NCBI RefSeq assembly: GCF_003289645.1 | Contig: NZ_QLYX01000027.1 | Coordinates: forward strand, 1 to 41,580 | Source of the DNA: Actinomadura craniellae | Lineage (GTDB): Bacteria; Actinomycetota; Actinomycetes; Streptosporangiales; Streptosporangiaceae | Direction of reading: 5' to 3' | Length of the DNA: 41,580 nucleotides | In this document: positions 23,967 to 31,181 of the stretch, piece after piece | How the letters are laid out: each line of letters opens with the position of its first letter | How positions within the stretch are numbered: the first letter of the stretch is position 1 | Notes under the pieces: model-generated | The model's database searches: none | Told to the model about the DNA's origin: nothing | Seen by the model: the letters and a program-made list of their open reading frames with translations, nothing else | Made by a program: the position numbers and the translations under genes

Positions 23967-26900
23967 GCCGGCCTCGGGCTCCTTCGACCTGCTCCACCCC
24001 GGGGTCCAGCGCTGGATCTGGCAGAGGCAGTGGAGGGCGCTCCACGACGCGCAGGAGTCCGCGATCCCGGTGATCCTGGCCAGGGAGGAGGACGTCCTCA
24101 TCTCCGCGGCCACCGCATCGGGGAAGACCGAGGCGGCCTTCCTGCCGATCTGCTCCGCGCTCGCCGACGGCCAGGCCGCGACCGGCTTCGGCGCGGTCTA
24201 CATCGGCCCGCTCAAGGCGCTGATCAACGACCAGTTCGGCCGGCTCGAAGAGCTGTGCGGCCAACTCCAGATACCGGTGCACCGGTGGCACGGCGACGTC
24301 GACGCCTCCCGGAAGGCGCGTCTCGTCCGGCAGCCTTCGGGAATCCTGCTGATCACGCCGGAGTCGCTGGAGGCGCTGTTCGTCAACCGCGGTACCCGTA
24401 TCGCCTCCCTGTTCCGGGGTGTCCGCCACATCGTGATCGACGAACTGCACTCGTTCATCGGGTCGGAACGCGGTGCCCAACTCCAGTCGCTGCTGCACAG
24501 GCTCGAACTCGCCGTCCGGCACCCGATCCCGCGCATCGGCCTGTCGGCGACGCTCGGCGACATGGGAACGGCGGCCGAGTTCCTGCGGCCGGGCGGCGGG
24601 GGGAACGTCCGCCTCATCAGCTCATCGTCCGACGCGCAGGAACTCCGCCTCCAGATCAAGGGCTACCTGGACGACGAGCCCCGCCGCAGCCGAGAGCAGG
24701 CACCGGAGGGCGAGCGGGCCGAGGACGTCATCGGGGGCGGAAGGCTCGCCATCGCCGACCATCTGTTCACGGCCCTGCGGGGATCCAACAACCTGGTCTT
24801 CGCGAACGCCCGGCAGAACGTCGAGCTCTTCACCGACCTGTTGGTCCGGCGTAGCGAGCGTGCCGGAGTGCCGAACGAGTTCGTGCCGCACCACGGCAGC
24901 CTTTCCAAGGAGATCCGGGAGGACACCGAGGCCCGGCTCAAGGAGAGCTCGCTTCCGGTCACCGCCATCTGTACCTCCACCCTGGAGATGGGCATCGACA
25001 TCGGATCGATCGTGTCGGTGGCCCAGATCGGCGCGCCGCCCGGAGTCGCGGCGCTCCGCCAGCGCCTCGGCCGGGCGGGACGCCGCGGCGGTCCCGCGAC
25101 TCTGCGGATGTACGTGGCCGAGCCCGAGATCACTTCCCAATCGGCACCGCAGGAGGAACTACGAACCCAGCTGGTCCAGATCATCGCGATCGTGAACCTG
25201 CTGCTCGACCGCTGGTACGAACCGCCCGAGACCGGCGGTCTTCATCTGTCCACGCTGGTGCAGCAGATCCTGTCGATGATCTCCCAGCACGGCGGCGTCA
25301 CGCCCCATGACGCCTACCAGACCCTCTGCGCGCACGGCCCGTTCCGGCACGTCGATCCACGGCTCTTCAAGACCCTGCTGCGCGATCTCGGCGAGGCCGA
25401 CCTGCTCCGCCAGGAAAGGGACGGCCTCCTGCTGCACGGTCAGGAAGGCGAGCGCATCGTCAACCACTACACCTTCTTCGCGGCGTTCGCCTCGCCCGAG
25501 GAGTACCGGCTGGTCACCGGTGGGCGGACCCTCGGCTCTCTGCCCATCACCTACCCGCTGGTCGAGGGCGACCTGATGATCTTTGCTGGACGGCGCTGGA
25601 AGATCATCGCTGTGGACCAGCGCAGCAAAGTCATCGAGCTGGCCGCAGCCGGTGGGGGAAACGCCCCACCGTTCTGGGGCGCTCCCGCGGACGTCCATGA
25701 CCGGGTCAGGGCGGAGATGCGCCTGGTCTACGAGACCGAGAAGACGCCGGTCTACCTTGACGCCGGAGCGCAGCGACTGCTCACCGAAGGCCGCAACGCC
25801 TACCGGCGCCTGAGCCTGGCCGAGACCCCCATCGTCGGCTGGGGCAACGACACGCTGCTCATCCCACTGCGCGGCGACACGATCATGAGCACGCTGGCGC
25901 TGGCCCTGCATCAGCGCGGTATCTCGGTGGGCCACCAGGGAGCCGTCCTGACCTTGTCCGACACCTCGCCTCAGCACGCGATCGACGTTTTGGCGGACTT
26001 GGCGGACGGCCCGGCCCCTGAGGCAGAGGAACTGGCCGTCCTCGTCCCGGACAAAACCATCGAGAAGTACGACGACGTTCTCAGCGAGGAGCTGCGCACC
26101 ACCGCCTATGCGGCGCGCAAGCTCGATGTGGCCACGACATGGGCCGCACTGCCGGACCTCGTCGCCGTCGCCCAAAGAGCCGCACCCGCCCATCGCTCGG
26201 TTCCGGCGCCTGCCGCGCGGATCCGCCACGAGATCGGTTCGATTCCCTACGCGGTCATCGACGTCGAGACCACCGGACTCGACCCGCTGCGAGACCGGAT
26301 CGTCGAGATCGCGGTCCTTCGCCTCGGCGCCGACGGCGCGGTGGAGCGGTCGTACAAGACCGTCCTGCACAACGACTCAGGCCCGGGACCGACGCACATT
26401 CACGGGCTCACCGCCGGCGATCTGGCCGGCGCTCCGGCCTTCTCCGACGTCGCCGGAGACCTCGCCGAACTGATCGACGGCACCGTTCTCGTCGCGCACA
26501 ATGCGCAGTTCGACTCCGCCATGCTGACCAACGAGTTCGCCCGCACCGGAGCCGCCCCGGACGACCTCCTCACCCTCTGCACGCTCGACCTCGCCAGGCG
26601 GTTCGGGCCCGGACAGAGATCTCTCGCGCTCGCCGACTGCGCGGCGGAAGAAGGCATCCCTCCAGGACGGGCGCACACCGCGAGTGACGACGCCCAGGTC
26701 ACCGTGCAGCTCTTGCTCCGCTATCTCGACCGGGCCAGGCAGGCTGGCCACCGCTGGCTGGACGAAATCGGCGCCGTCGGGGGGCTGCCTACCAAGCGCT
26801 GGGCTCCCTGGGCGCCGAGCCGGCGGCATCGTGGACGCACGCACGTCCCGGCCGAGCCGCTGCGCCGAAGGCTGCCGATCCCCGTGCTGGGCTCCAGGCA

Positions 26901-27096
26901 GGAGACCGTCTACGCGGACCACGTCGCCCGTGCCGCGCTGACACCGGACACGTTCGCCCGGCAGATCCCGCTCCTCCGCGACACCGCGAGCAAGCTTGAA
27001 CTGAGTTCAGGCGACCTGGCACGTATTCACCGGCATCTCGCAGAGGCATGGCGAGGGCTTCCGGGCGAGCAGTCGTTGCTCCACGGGCTCGACTGA
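23938..27096 (+). CDS. Lhr-like SF2 helicase fused to DEDDh exonuclease
   Basis: A 1052-residue protein. The N-terminal 420 residues are an Lhr/BrxHI-type helicase: 'RALHDAQESAIPVIL', Walker A 'SAATASGKTEAAFLP', 'YIGPLKALINDQFG', 'ITPESLEALF', Walker B 'HIVIDELHSFIG' (DELH), 'IGLSATLG', 'STLEMGIDIG' and motif VI 'QRLGRAGRRG'. Residues about 420-760 are the C-terminal helical region of such helicases. From about 770 a complete DEDDh exonuclease follows: 'AVIDVETTGLDPLRDRIVEIAV' (Exo I), 'LVAHNAQFDSAML' (Exo II) and 'HTASDDAQVTVQLL' (Exo III). The fusion gives one chain both unwinding and 3'-5' degrading ability. A hairpin at 27137 follows the gene. Confidence 0.92.
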   Translation: MTTSRPSGSEPASGSFDLLHPGVQRWIWQRQWRALHDAQESAIPVILAREEDVLISAATASGKTEAAFLPICSALADGQAATGFGAVYIGPLKALINDQFGRLEELCGQLQIPVHRWHGDVDASRKARLVRQPSGILLITPESLEALFVNRGTRIASLFRGVRHIVIDELHSFIGSERGAQLQSLLHRLELAVRHPIPRIGLSATLGDMGTAAEFLRPGGGGNVRLISSSSDAQELRLQIKGYLDDEPRRSREQAPEGERAEDVIGGGRLAIADHLFTALRGSNNLVFANARQNVELFTDLLVRRSERAGVPNEFVPHHGSLSKEIREDTEARLKESSLPVTAICTSTLEMGIDIGSIVSVAQIGAPPGVAALRQRLGRAGRRGGPATLRMYVAEPEITSQSAPQEELRTQLVQIIAIVNLLLDRWYEPPETGGLHLSTLVQQILSMISQHGGVTPHDAYQTLCAHGPFRHVDPRLFKTLLRDLGEADLLRQERDGLLLHGQEGERIVNHYTFFAAFASPEEYRLVTGGRTLGSLPITYPLVEGDLMIFAGRRWKIIAVDQRSKVIELAAAGGGNAPPFWGAPADVHDRVRAEMRLVYETEKTPVYLDAGAQRLLTEGRNAYRRLSLAETPIVGWGNDTLLIPLRGDTIMSTLALALHQRGISVGHQGAVLTLSDTSPQHAIDVLADLADGPAPEAEELAVLVPDKTIEKYDDVLSEELRTTAYAARKLDVATTWAALPDLVAVAQRAAPAHRSVPAPAARIRHEIGSIPYAVIDVETTGLDPLRDRIVEIAVLRLGADGAVERSYKTVLHNDSGPGPTHIHGLTAGDLAGAPAFSDVAGDLAELIDGTVLVAHNAQFDSAMLTNEFARTGAAPDDLLTLCTLDLARRFGPGQRSLALADCAAEEGIPPGRAHTASDDAQVTVQLLLRYLDRARQAGHRWLDEIGAVGGLPTKRWAPWAPSRRHRGRTHVPAEPLRRRLPIPVLGSRQETVYADHVARAALTPDTFARQIPLLRDTASKLELSSGDLARIHRHLAEAWRGLPGEQSLLHGLD

Positions 27097-27136
27097 GGAA
27101 TAGCCGGCTTGGGAAAGGTGCGGCTGGTAGACCAGA

Positions 27137-27163
27137 GCCCCGGTCGTTACAAGCGACCGGGGC
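27137..27163. terminator. Perfect 10-bp hairpin after the TerB operon
   Basis: GCCCCGGTCG and CGACCGGGGC form a perfect stem around TTACAAG. It lies between the helicase stop (27096) and a convergent leftward gene (27227), so it may terminate from both sides. Confidence 0.7.
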
Positions 27164-27226
27164 CCTGAACACCCTGCACCTCGCCCCTGAACGCGGTCAT
27201 CGTTCAAAGGCCGGGATGACCGAAGC

Positions 27227-27451
27227 TCAAGGGTCTCCTGGCGGATCGTGATGAACCACGCCGAGGCATCTCTCCAGGTCGGCTCTTGGCACTCGGTACG
27301 TGCTGGCGATCCTGATCACACGGCAGGGGAATCTGTCCTCCTTGGCGAGCTTGTACGCGAGCGTCCGGCTGATGCCGAGCGCGCGGGCGGCCGTCTCGAT
27401 GCCGACGACGCAGGGCAGGTCATCGAGTTCACGGGGGCTGAGGGGCGTCAT
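27227..27451 (-). CDS. HTH DNA-binding protein, excisionase-like
   Basis: A 74-residue winged-HTH protein of the MerR/Xis-type HTH_17 group: 'VVGIETAARALGISRTLAYKLAKED', then 'FPCRVIRIASTYRVPRADLERCLG'. ATG 27451 has a strong site (AGGAGG, seven bases). The start overlaps the stop of the gene before it (ATGA). Such proteins act as excisionases or small regulators on actinobacterial integrative elements; no integrase gene is in the window, so the partner is unknown. Confidence 0.82.
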   Translation of the reverse strand: MTPLSPRELDDLPCVVGIETAARALGISRTLAYKLAKEDRFPCRVIRIASTYRVPRADLERCLGVVHHDPPGDP

Positions 27452-27999
27452 GACTGGTGCCTCCTGGAAGTGTCGGGTGCGGAGGAGGAAGGCTGCTGGC
27501 CAGATTGGCGGGCTGTGATCCGGAGGGCGGTGGCCACGTCGAAGGGAAAGTCCTGCGCGGCCAGCAGTACCGCGTTGCGGAAGCCGTCCTCTCCGGACAG
27601 GGGTTGAGCGCTGGCCCGATTCGTGGAGACGAACGGTCGGCTGAGATGGACGTCGACCGGTAGCTCGCTGGATTCGATCAGGTTGCTGATGATCTGGTCG
27701 GCTTCCAGATCTCCCGCGCCGAGCCAGCCTGCGGTTCCGGCAATCGTGGTGAAGCCGCCGTCCGGGTCGAGGTCGATCTGCTCGGCGATCCATCCCAGGA
27801 TCGAGGCGGGGTCGGGGTAGATGGCCCACGGTCCTTCGTGTGCTTGGACGAGGACCATGGGGACTTCGGTGGTGCGGCCTTGCTCGTCGACGAACGCCTT
27901 GCCGTCGACGTGGCCGAGATACACGCACATGTGCCGAGCCGCTGCGATCACCTCGGCGACGCCGGTCATGTCGGGGCGCTCCCACCAGGCGCCGCTCAT
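27448..27999 (-). CDS. Hypothetical island protein
   Basis: A 183-residue protein I cannot assign to a family. It has an aromatic, Gly-rich core: 'RHMCVYLGHVDGKAFVDEQG', 'GPWAIYPDPASILGWIAEQIDLDPDGG', 'SSELPVDVHLSRPFVS' and a Ser/Arg-rich tail. It sits between two Xis-like HTH genes on the same strand and overlaps the downstream one by four bases, so it belongs to their operon. ATG 27999 or the internal ATG at residue 11 (27969) could start it. Confidence 0.7.
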   Translation of the reverse strand: MSGAWWERPDMTGVAEVIAAARHMCVYLGHVDGKAFVDEQGRTTEVPMVLVQAHEGPWAIYPDPASILGWIAEQIDLDPDGGFTTIAGTAGWLGAGDLEADQIISNLIESSELPVDVHLSRPFVSTNRASAQPLSGEDGFRNAVLLAAQDFPFDVATALRITARQSGQQPSSSAPDTSRRHQS

Positions 28000-28038
28000 G
28001 ACCTCCTCCCCGATCGAGGAGAAGCGTCCTCGCCGGCG

Positions 28039-28329
28039 TCAGCCGGTCGTACCGGTAACGCTGCGCTCGGCGCGTTGCCGGGCGCGCTGCCCGGCGCCCT
28101 GCTGTCCAACAGAACCGTCTTCAAGAGTGCTGTCTCCTTGGGGCCGGTGAGGTCGGCGCAGCACATCGCGAACTGCGGCCCAGGAGTAGCGGAAGTCCTT
28201 GCCGGTCTTCAGCGCCGGTATCTGCCCCGCGTTGGCCATCCTGCGGACGGTCTGCGGCGACAGCCCCAACTTGACGGCGAGCTCCTTCGTGGTGAGCACA
28301 TCCGGATCCCGCCCGCTCGGCTCGGCCAT
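28039..28329 (-). CDS. HTH DNA-binding protein, excisionase-like
   Basis: A 96-residue protein with the HTH_17 core: 'VLTTKELAVKLGLSPQTVRRMANAGQIPALKTGKDFRYSWAAV'. The tail after residue 60 is Arg/Gln/Gly-rich and probably flexible. ATG 28329 has GAGGAGGGG upstream. It is the first gene of the leftward three-gene operon (28329 to 27227) and probably binds its own promoter or an attachment region. A TATAGA -10 candidate lies at 28419-28424 on the complement. Confidence 0.85.
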   Translation of the reverse strand: MAEPSGRDPDVLTTKELAVKLGLSPQTVRRMANAGQIPALKTGKDFRYSWAAVRDVLRRPHRPQGDSTLEDGSVGQQGAGQRARQRAERSVTGTTG

Positions 28330-28515
28330 CTCCGCCCCTCCTCGATCCAGTGCGCTTCGCGCTGCCCTTGGACATGAAGACGCATGAAGCGCCTTGGCGT
28401 TGTTTGCGCTCTATACCCTCTCGCCTGACCCGCGACACCGCCATCTCCCGAGACGGCGTGTCCGCTACTCCTGTCTTGAGGGGGCTGTCAGCGCCGGCTG
28501 AGAGCATCCACGGTC

Positions 28516-29127
28516 GTGGAACGGGACGAGTTCTGGGCGTTGATCGAAGAGGCACGGATAACCGCGGACGGTGATGCCCATGAGCAGGTCGAGTTGCTTG
28601 TGGATCGGTTGCGGCGACTGTCGCCGGCGGAGATCCGCTTTTTCAGCCGGCAGTGGGACCTGGTGACTCACGAGGGGCACATCTGGGATCTGGTCGGGGC
28701 CGCATATGTTCTTGACGGGTACGTCTCCGACGACCACTTCGACTACTTCCGGCCCTGGCTGATGATGCACGGCCGGGACGTGTGGGAGGCAGCGGTCGCC
28801 GATGTAGAGAACCTCGCCGACGCGCCCCTGCGGTTCGTCAACGGCTGGCCACAGTTGGAAGACGCCCTGTACATGGACGTCCGCGCCTACGGGGAGGCCA
28901 CCGGCCGGGGGGAGGACGCGTTCTACGAGGACATGACCGAGGACGACCGCGAGGAGCATCGGCGTCTGGCGTTGGCTCCGCTGCGCGGCGTGCCGCTGCC
29001 AGAGACCGACGAGGAGTGCGCGCGCTGCTGGCCGCGGCTGTGGGCCCGGTACGCCGCGCGTCCCGAACGGCTGGCCTTCATCCAGCGACTTGAGGAGGCC
29101 GTGAATCCTCATCAGCCGACGTGGTGA
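28516..29127 (+). CDS. DUF4240 domain protein
   Basis: A 203-residue protein starting at GTG 28516: 'MERDEFWALIEEAR', 'LVDRLRRLSPAEIRFFSRQWD', 'LVGAAYVLDGYVSDDHFDYFRPWLMMHGRDVWEAAV', 'YGEATGRGEDAFYEDM'. These are the hallmarks of DUF4240, a family found near polymorphic-toxin and defence genes. Its biochemistry is unknown. It lies upstream of the Imm21 gene on the same strand, so the two may be a paired immunity or antiphage locus. Confidence 0.83.
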   Translation: MERDEFWALIEEARITADGDAHEQVELLVDRLRRLSPAEIRFFSRQWDLVTHEGHIWDLVGAAYVLDGYVSDDHFDYFRPWLMMHGRDVWEAAVADVENLADAPLRFVNGWPQLEDALYMDVRAYGEATGRGEDAFYEDMTEDDREEHRRLALAPLRGVPLPETDEECARCWPRLWARYAARPERLAFIQRLEEAVNPHQPTW

Positions 29128-29307
29128 CCGAGCATGATGTGCACCTTCCATGGACGTCCCGTAGCCGGTGACTCTGAGCACCTGGGCCGGCAGGGCACCC
29201 AAAGGCCGTTTCCCTATCGCTGCTTGCTGCAGCCGATCAGGGCCTCGGCTGTTGACCTTGGCGTGCGCCGGGGAGGTTTCGTCAGAAGCCGACGGCAGAC
29301 TGTGCGT

Positions 29308-29883
29308 GTGAAAGCCTCCTCGTTCACCGAGTACGGAACCGCCCCTGCCTGGGTGAGGTCGATGGGCGGCCCGTTGGTCGTCGTTCCGGTCTCCGCACTG
29401 GCCGCATGGGGTGGCTGCACGATGGCGGGGATGATGATCGGTGATGGGGAGGTCGTGGACGACTACGACCGGGCTTGTGACGTGGAGAGTCTGGCCGGGG
29501 TGATTGCCGTGGACCAGAACGGTGCGCAGGCGCTGGTCCTGGCCGATGAGCCCGCCAAGAGCTGCTATCTGCCCGCGCACCGGGTCTTCCTGCGCTGGCT
29601 CGCCGCACGCTCCGAGACCGGTCTGATCGCGGCGGCCGAGGCCGTTCTGGCTGATCCCGCCACCGAGTGGGAGGAGTGCGGCACGTGGGAGACCGATGGT
29701 CCGGCGGTGCTCATGGACTCCGCTGAAGCGGGTGCCGACTTGAACGTGGAGTATCCCGGTGGCGGAATGCCCGACCAGGCACCGGTTCCGCTTCCTCCCG
29801 GACGCTGGACGGTCCGCAGCGTGCACACCGAGATCGACGACGTTCGGGTTGGTCTGGTCCAACTCCTGCCCACTGGCCGGTGA
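29308..29883 (+). CDS. Imm21 family immunity protein
   Basis: A protein of about 191 residues: 'WVRSMGGPLVVVPVSALAAWGGC', 'DDYDRACDVESLAGVIAVDQNGAQALVLADEPA', 'CYLPAHRVFLRWLAA', 'WEECGTWETDGPAVLMDSAEAG' and 'VGLVQLLP'. This matches the Imm21 immunity family of polymorphic toxin systems. GTG 29308 (VKASS) is the most likely start; the frame is open to ATG 29134 but that stretch reads as non-coding. No toxin gene is adjacent, so it is an orphan immunity gene here. Confidence 0.88.
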   Translation: MKASSFTEYGTAPAWVRSMGGPLVVVPVSALAAWGGCTMAGMMIGDGEVVDDYDRACDVESLAGVIAVDQNGAQALVLADEPAKSCYLPAHRVFLRWLAARSETGLIAAAEAVLADPATEWEECGTWETDGPAVLMDSAEAGADLNVEYPGGGMPDQAPVPLPPGRWTVRSVHTEIDDVRVGLVQLLPTGR

Positions 29884-30067
29884 CCGAGGGGACCTTGCTG
29901 TACGTGTTTCGACCCGAGAGGGCATGGGGGTGAATCGAGGAGGCCGGATAGAGGCACCGGCCGATATGGTAACTGAGTAAAAGCGCTACTTTCACGCGCT
30001 GTCCTGTTGCTCACGTTTCTGAATACTCAGGCTGGCGTATCACCTAGGTGTCGACTCTTGGGTTCTC

Positions 30068-30376
30068 TTATGACAGCGTTGTTCGGCAGCGATCTATTTC
30101 CTCGGTCACCTTCTCCATGAACCAGCGCATGATCTCGTACGGGACGACATGCTGCTCGTCATCGCTGTGGATGTGGACGGTCGGCTCCAGAGCCGGATCT
30201 TCGTCAGGTATCACCGCCACGATGAAAGGTACTCCGGGTAGGTGGGTCCTGGCGTTTGGGAGGCTGGCCCACTCCGCCGGGGCGGGCACGGCCTTGCTCA
30301 ACTCTACGTACCAGGCGTTGTCAGGTAAGGCGTAGTGGTACTGGATGACGTAGTGGCGGCCTGCGTGTTCTCGCAT
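30068..30376 (-). CDS. Hypothetical protein
   Basis: A 102-residue protein from ATG 30376: 'REHAGRHYVIQYHYALPDNAWYVELS', 'AEWASLPNARTHLPGVPFIVAVIPDEDPALEPTVHIHSDDE', 'HVVPYEIMRWFMEKV'. The composition is protein-like and the gene is solitary. The frame is open upstream to 30565 but that part is rich in stop-free noise. No family recognised. Confidence 0.6.
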   Translation of the reverse strand: MREHAGRHYVIQYHYALPDNAWYVELSKAVPAPAEWASLPNARTHLPGVPFIVAVIPDEDPALEPTVHIHSDDEQHVVPYEIMRWFMEKVTEEIDRCRTTLS

Positions 30377-30746
30377 ACTGCAGATTGGCACGGCTAGCTG
30401 GTCGGAGTCACTTGGATATCTGGTTGAACCGGTGGCCCGCCGGTCGGAATCCCCAGCGCACACCTGTGGCCAGCGGCTGGGCGGCTCTGTGGGTAGCTGC
30501 TCAGGTTTCCCATCCAATTTTTCGTTCCGGATGATGCTTCTTAGTGCCGTGTGATGTCGTCTCAAGTGAAGCGGTTTAATTAGGTGCAGTTTGCTCCCGG
30601 ATCGCGGCGTTTAAAGGTGCTTGCCATGGCCTTCGGCAGCGAGCAATAGTCGTCCATTAGAAAACTCTGGACCCGGCGGGGTCCAGAGAGGCTTCTCCTC
30701 TACCGAGGCGAAGCGGACCGGGCGCGGTCGGAGATCGGGGGACTCG
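30377..30746. other. Upstream region of mob genes with candidate oriT
   Basis: This stretch holds no gene. Its right part carries three tandem hairpins (30665-30729), described separately. The left part is AT-richer around 30560-30620 (TTTAATTAGG, TTTAAAGG), a plausible promoter zone for mobC. Confidence 0.55.
30665..30729 (+). other. Candidate oriT: three tandem hairpins
   Basis: First hairpin 30665-30688: CTCTGGACCC/GGGTCCAGAG, a perfect 10-bp stem with loop GGCG. Second 30691-30714: GCTTCTCCTC/GAGGCGAAGC with one mismatch and loop TACC. Third 30716-30729: GACCG/CGGTC with loop GGCG. They lie 17 bases before the mobC start. Relaxases recognise such inverted repeats at origins of transfer. 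The first stem also has TTTT on the minus strand, so it could be a terminator instead. Confidence 0.45.
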
Positions 30747-31181
30747 ATGTGCGGTACGGCGGAAGAGCCGGGCCAAGAGCGGCGGGTGCCGTTGCGAAGG
30801 CGCCGACGGAGCAAGGGGCGGCGAAGGAACGCGGTGCAGCTCTGGCTGAGCGACGAGGAGCTCGCCGAGGTCGCAGGCCGGGCGAGGGAGGCTCGCATGG
30901 CGGTCGGTGCCTTCGCCGCCGAATGTCTCCTGGCCGCGTTACGGGAAGCTCCGCCACCGGGCTCCCTCGTCCCGCATGACGTCCTGGTCGCGCTGAACCG
31001 CGCGGTCGAACAGGTGCGCCGTATCGGCAACAACTACAACCAGGCCGTCACCAAACTGCACGTCACCGGCCAGCGAACCGACGACCTCCTCCCGTACGGA
31101 CGGGAAATGGCCCGGACGTTCCGCCGCCTGGAGGAACTCGCGGAATCCGTCAGCGCCCACATCCACGGCGCCCGCAGATGA
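30747..31181 (+). CDS. MobC-like mobilisation accessory protein
   Basis: A 144-residue protein: a basic N terminus 'RRVPLRRRRRSKGRRRNAVQLWLSDEELAEV', then 'ARMAVGAFAAECLLAAL', and the family hallmark 'LNRAVEQVRRIGNNYNQAVTKLH' before a helical tail. MobC-type proteins bind oriT and help the relaxase open it. ATG 30747 follows GGGGGA. The stop overlaps the relaxase start (ATGA, 31178), a standard mobCA arrangement in actinobacterial mobilisable elements. Confidence 0.88.
   Translation: MCGTAEEPGQERRVPLRRRRRSKGRRRNAVQLWLSDEELAEVAGRAREARMAVGAFAAECLLAALREAPPPGSLVPHDVLVALNRAVEQVRRIGNNYNQAVTKLHVTGQRTDDLLPYGREMARTFRRLEELAESVSAHIHGARR

Noticed and set aside
29134-29307. Extended N terminus of the Imm21 protein
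   Set aside because: The stretch has no protein-like similarity or ribosome site; the family begins near the GTG at 29308.
30665-30688. Hairpin with TTTT on the minus strand as a terminator of a leftward gene
   Set aside because: No leftward gene ends there; the leftward gene at 30068-30376 begins to its left. oriT is a better explanation, though insulation of read-through cannot be excluded.
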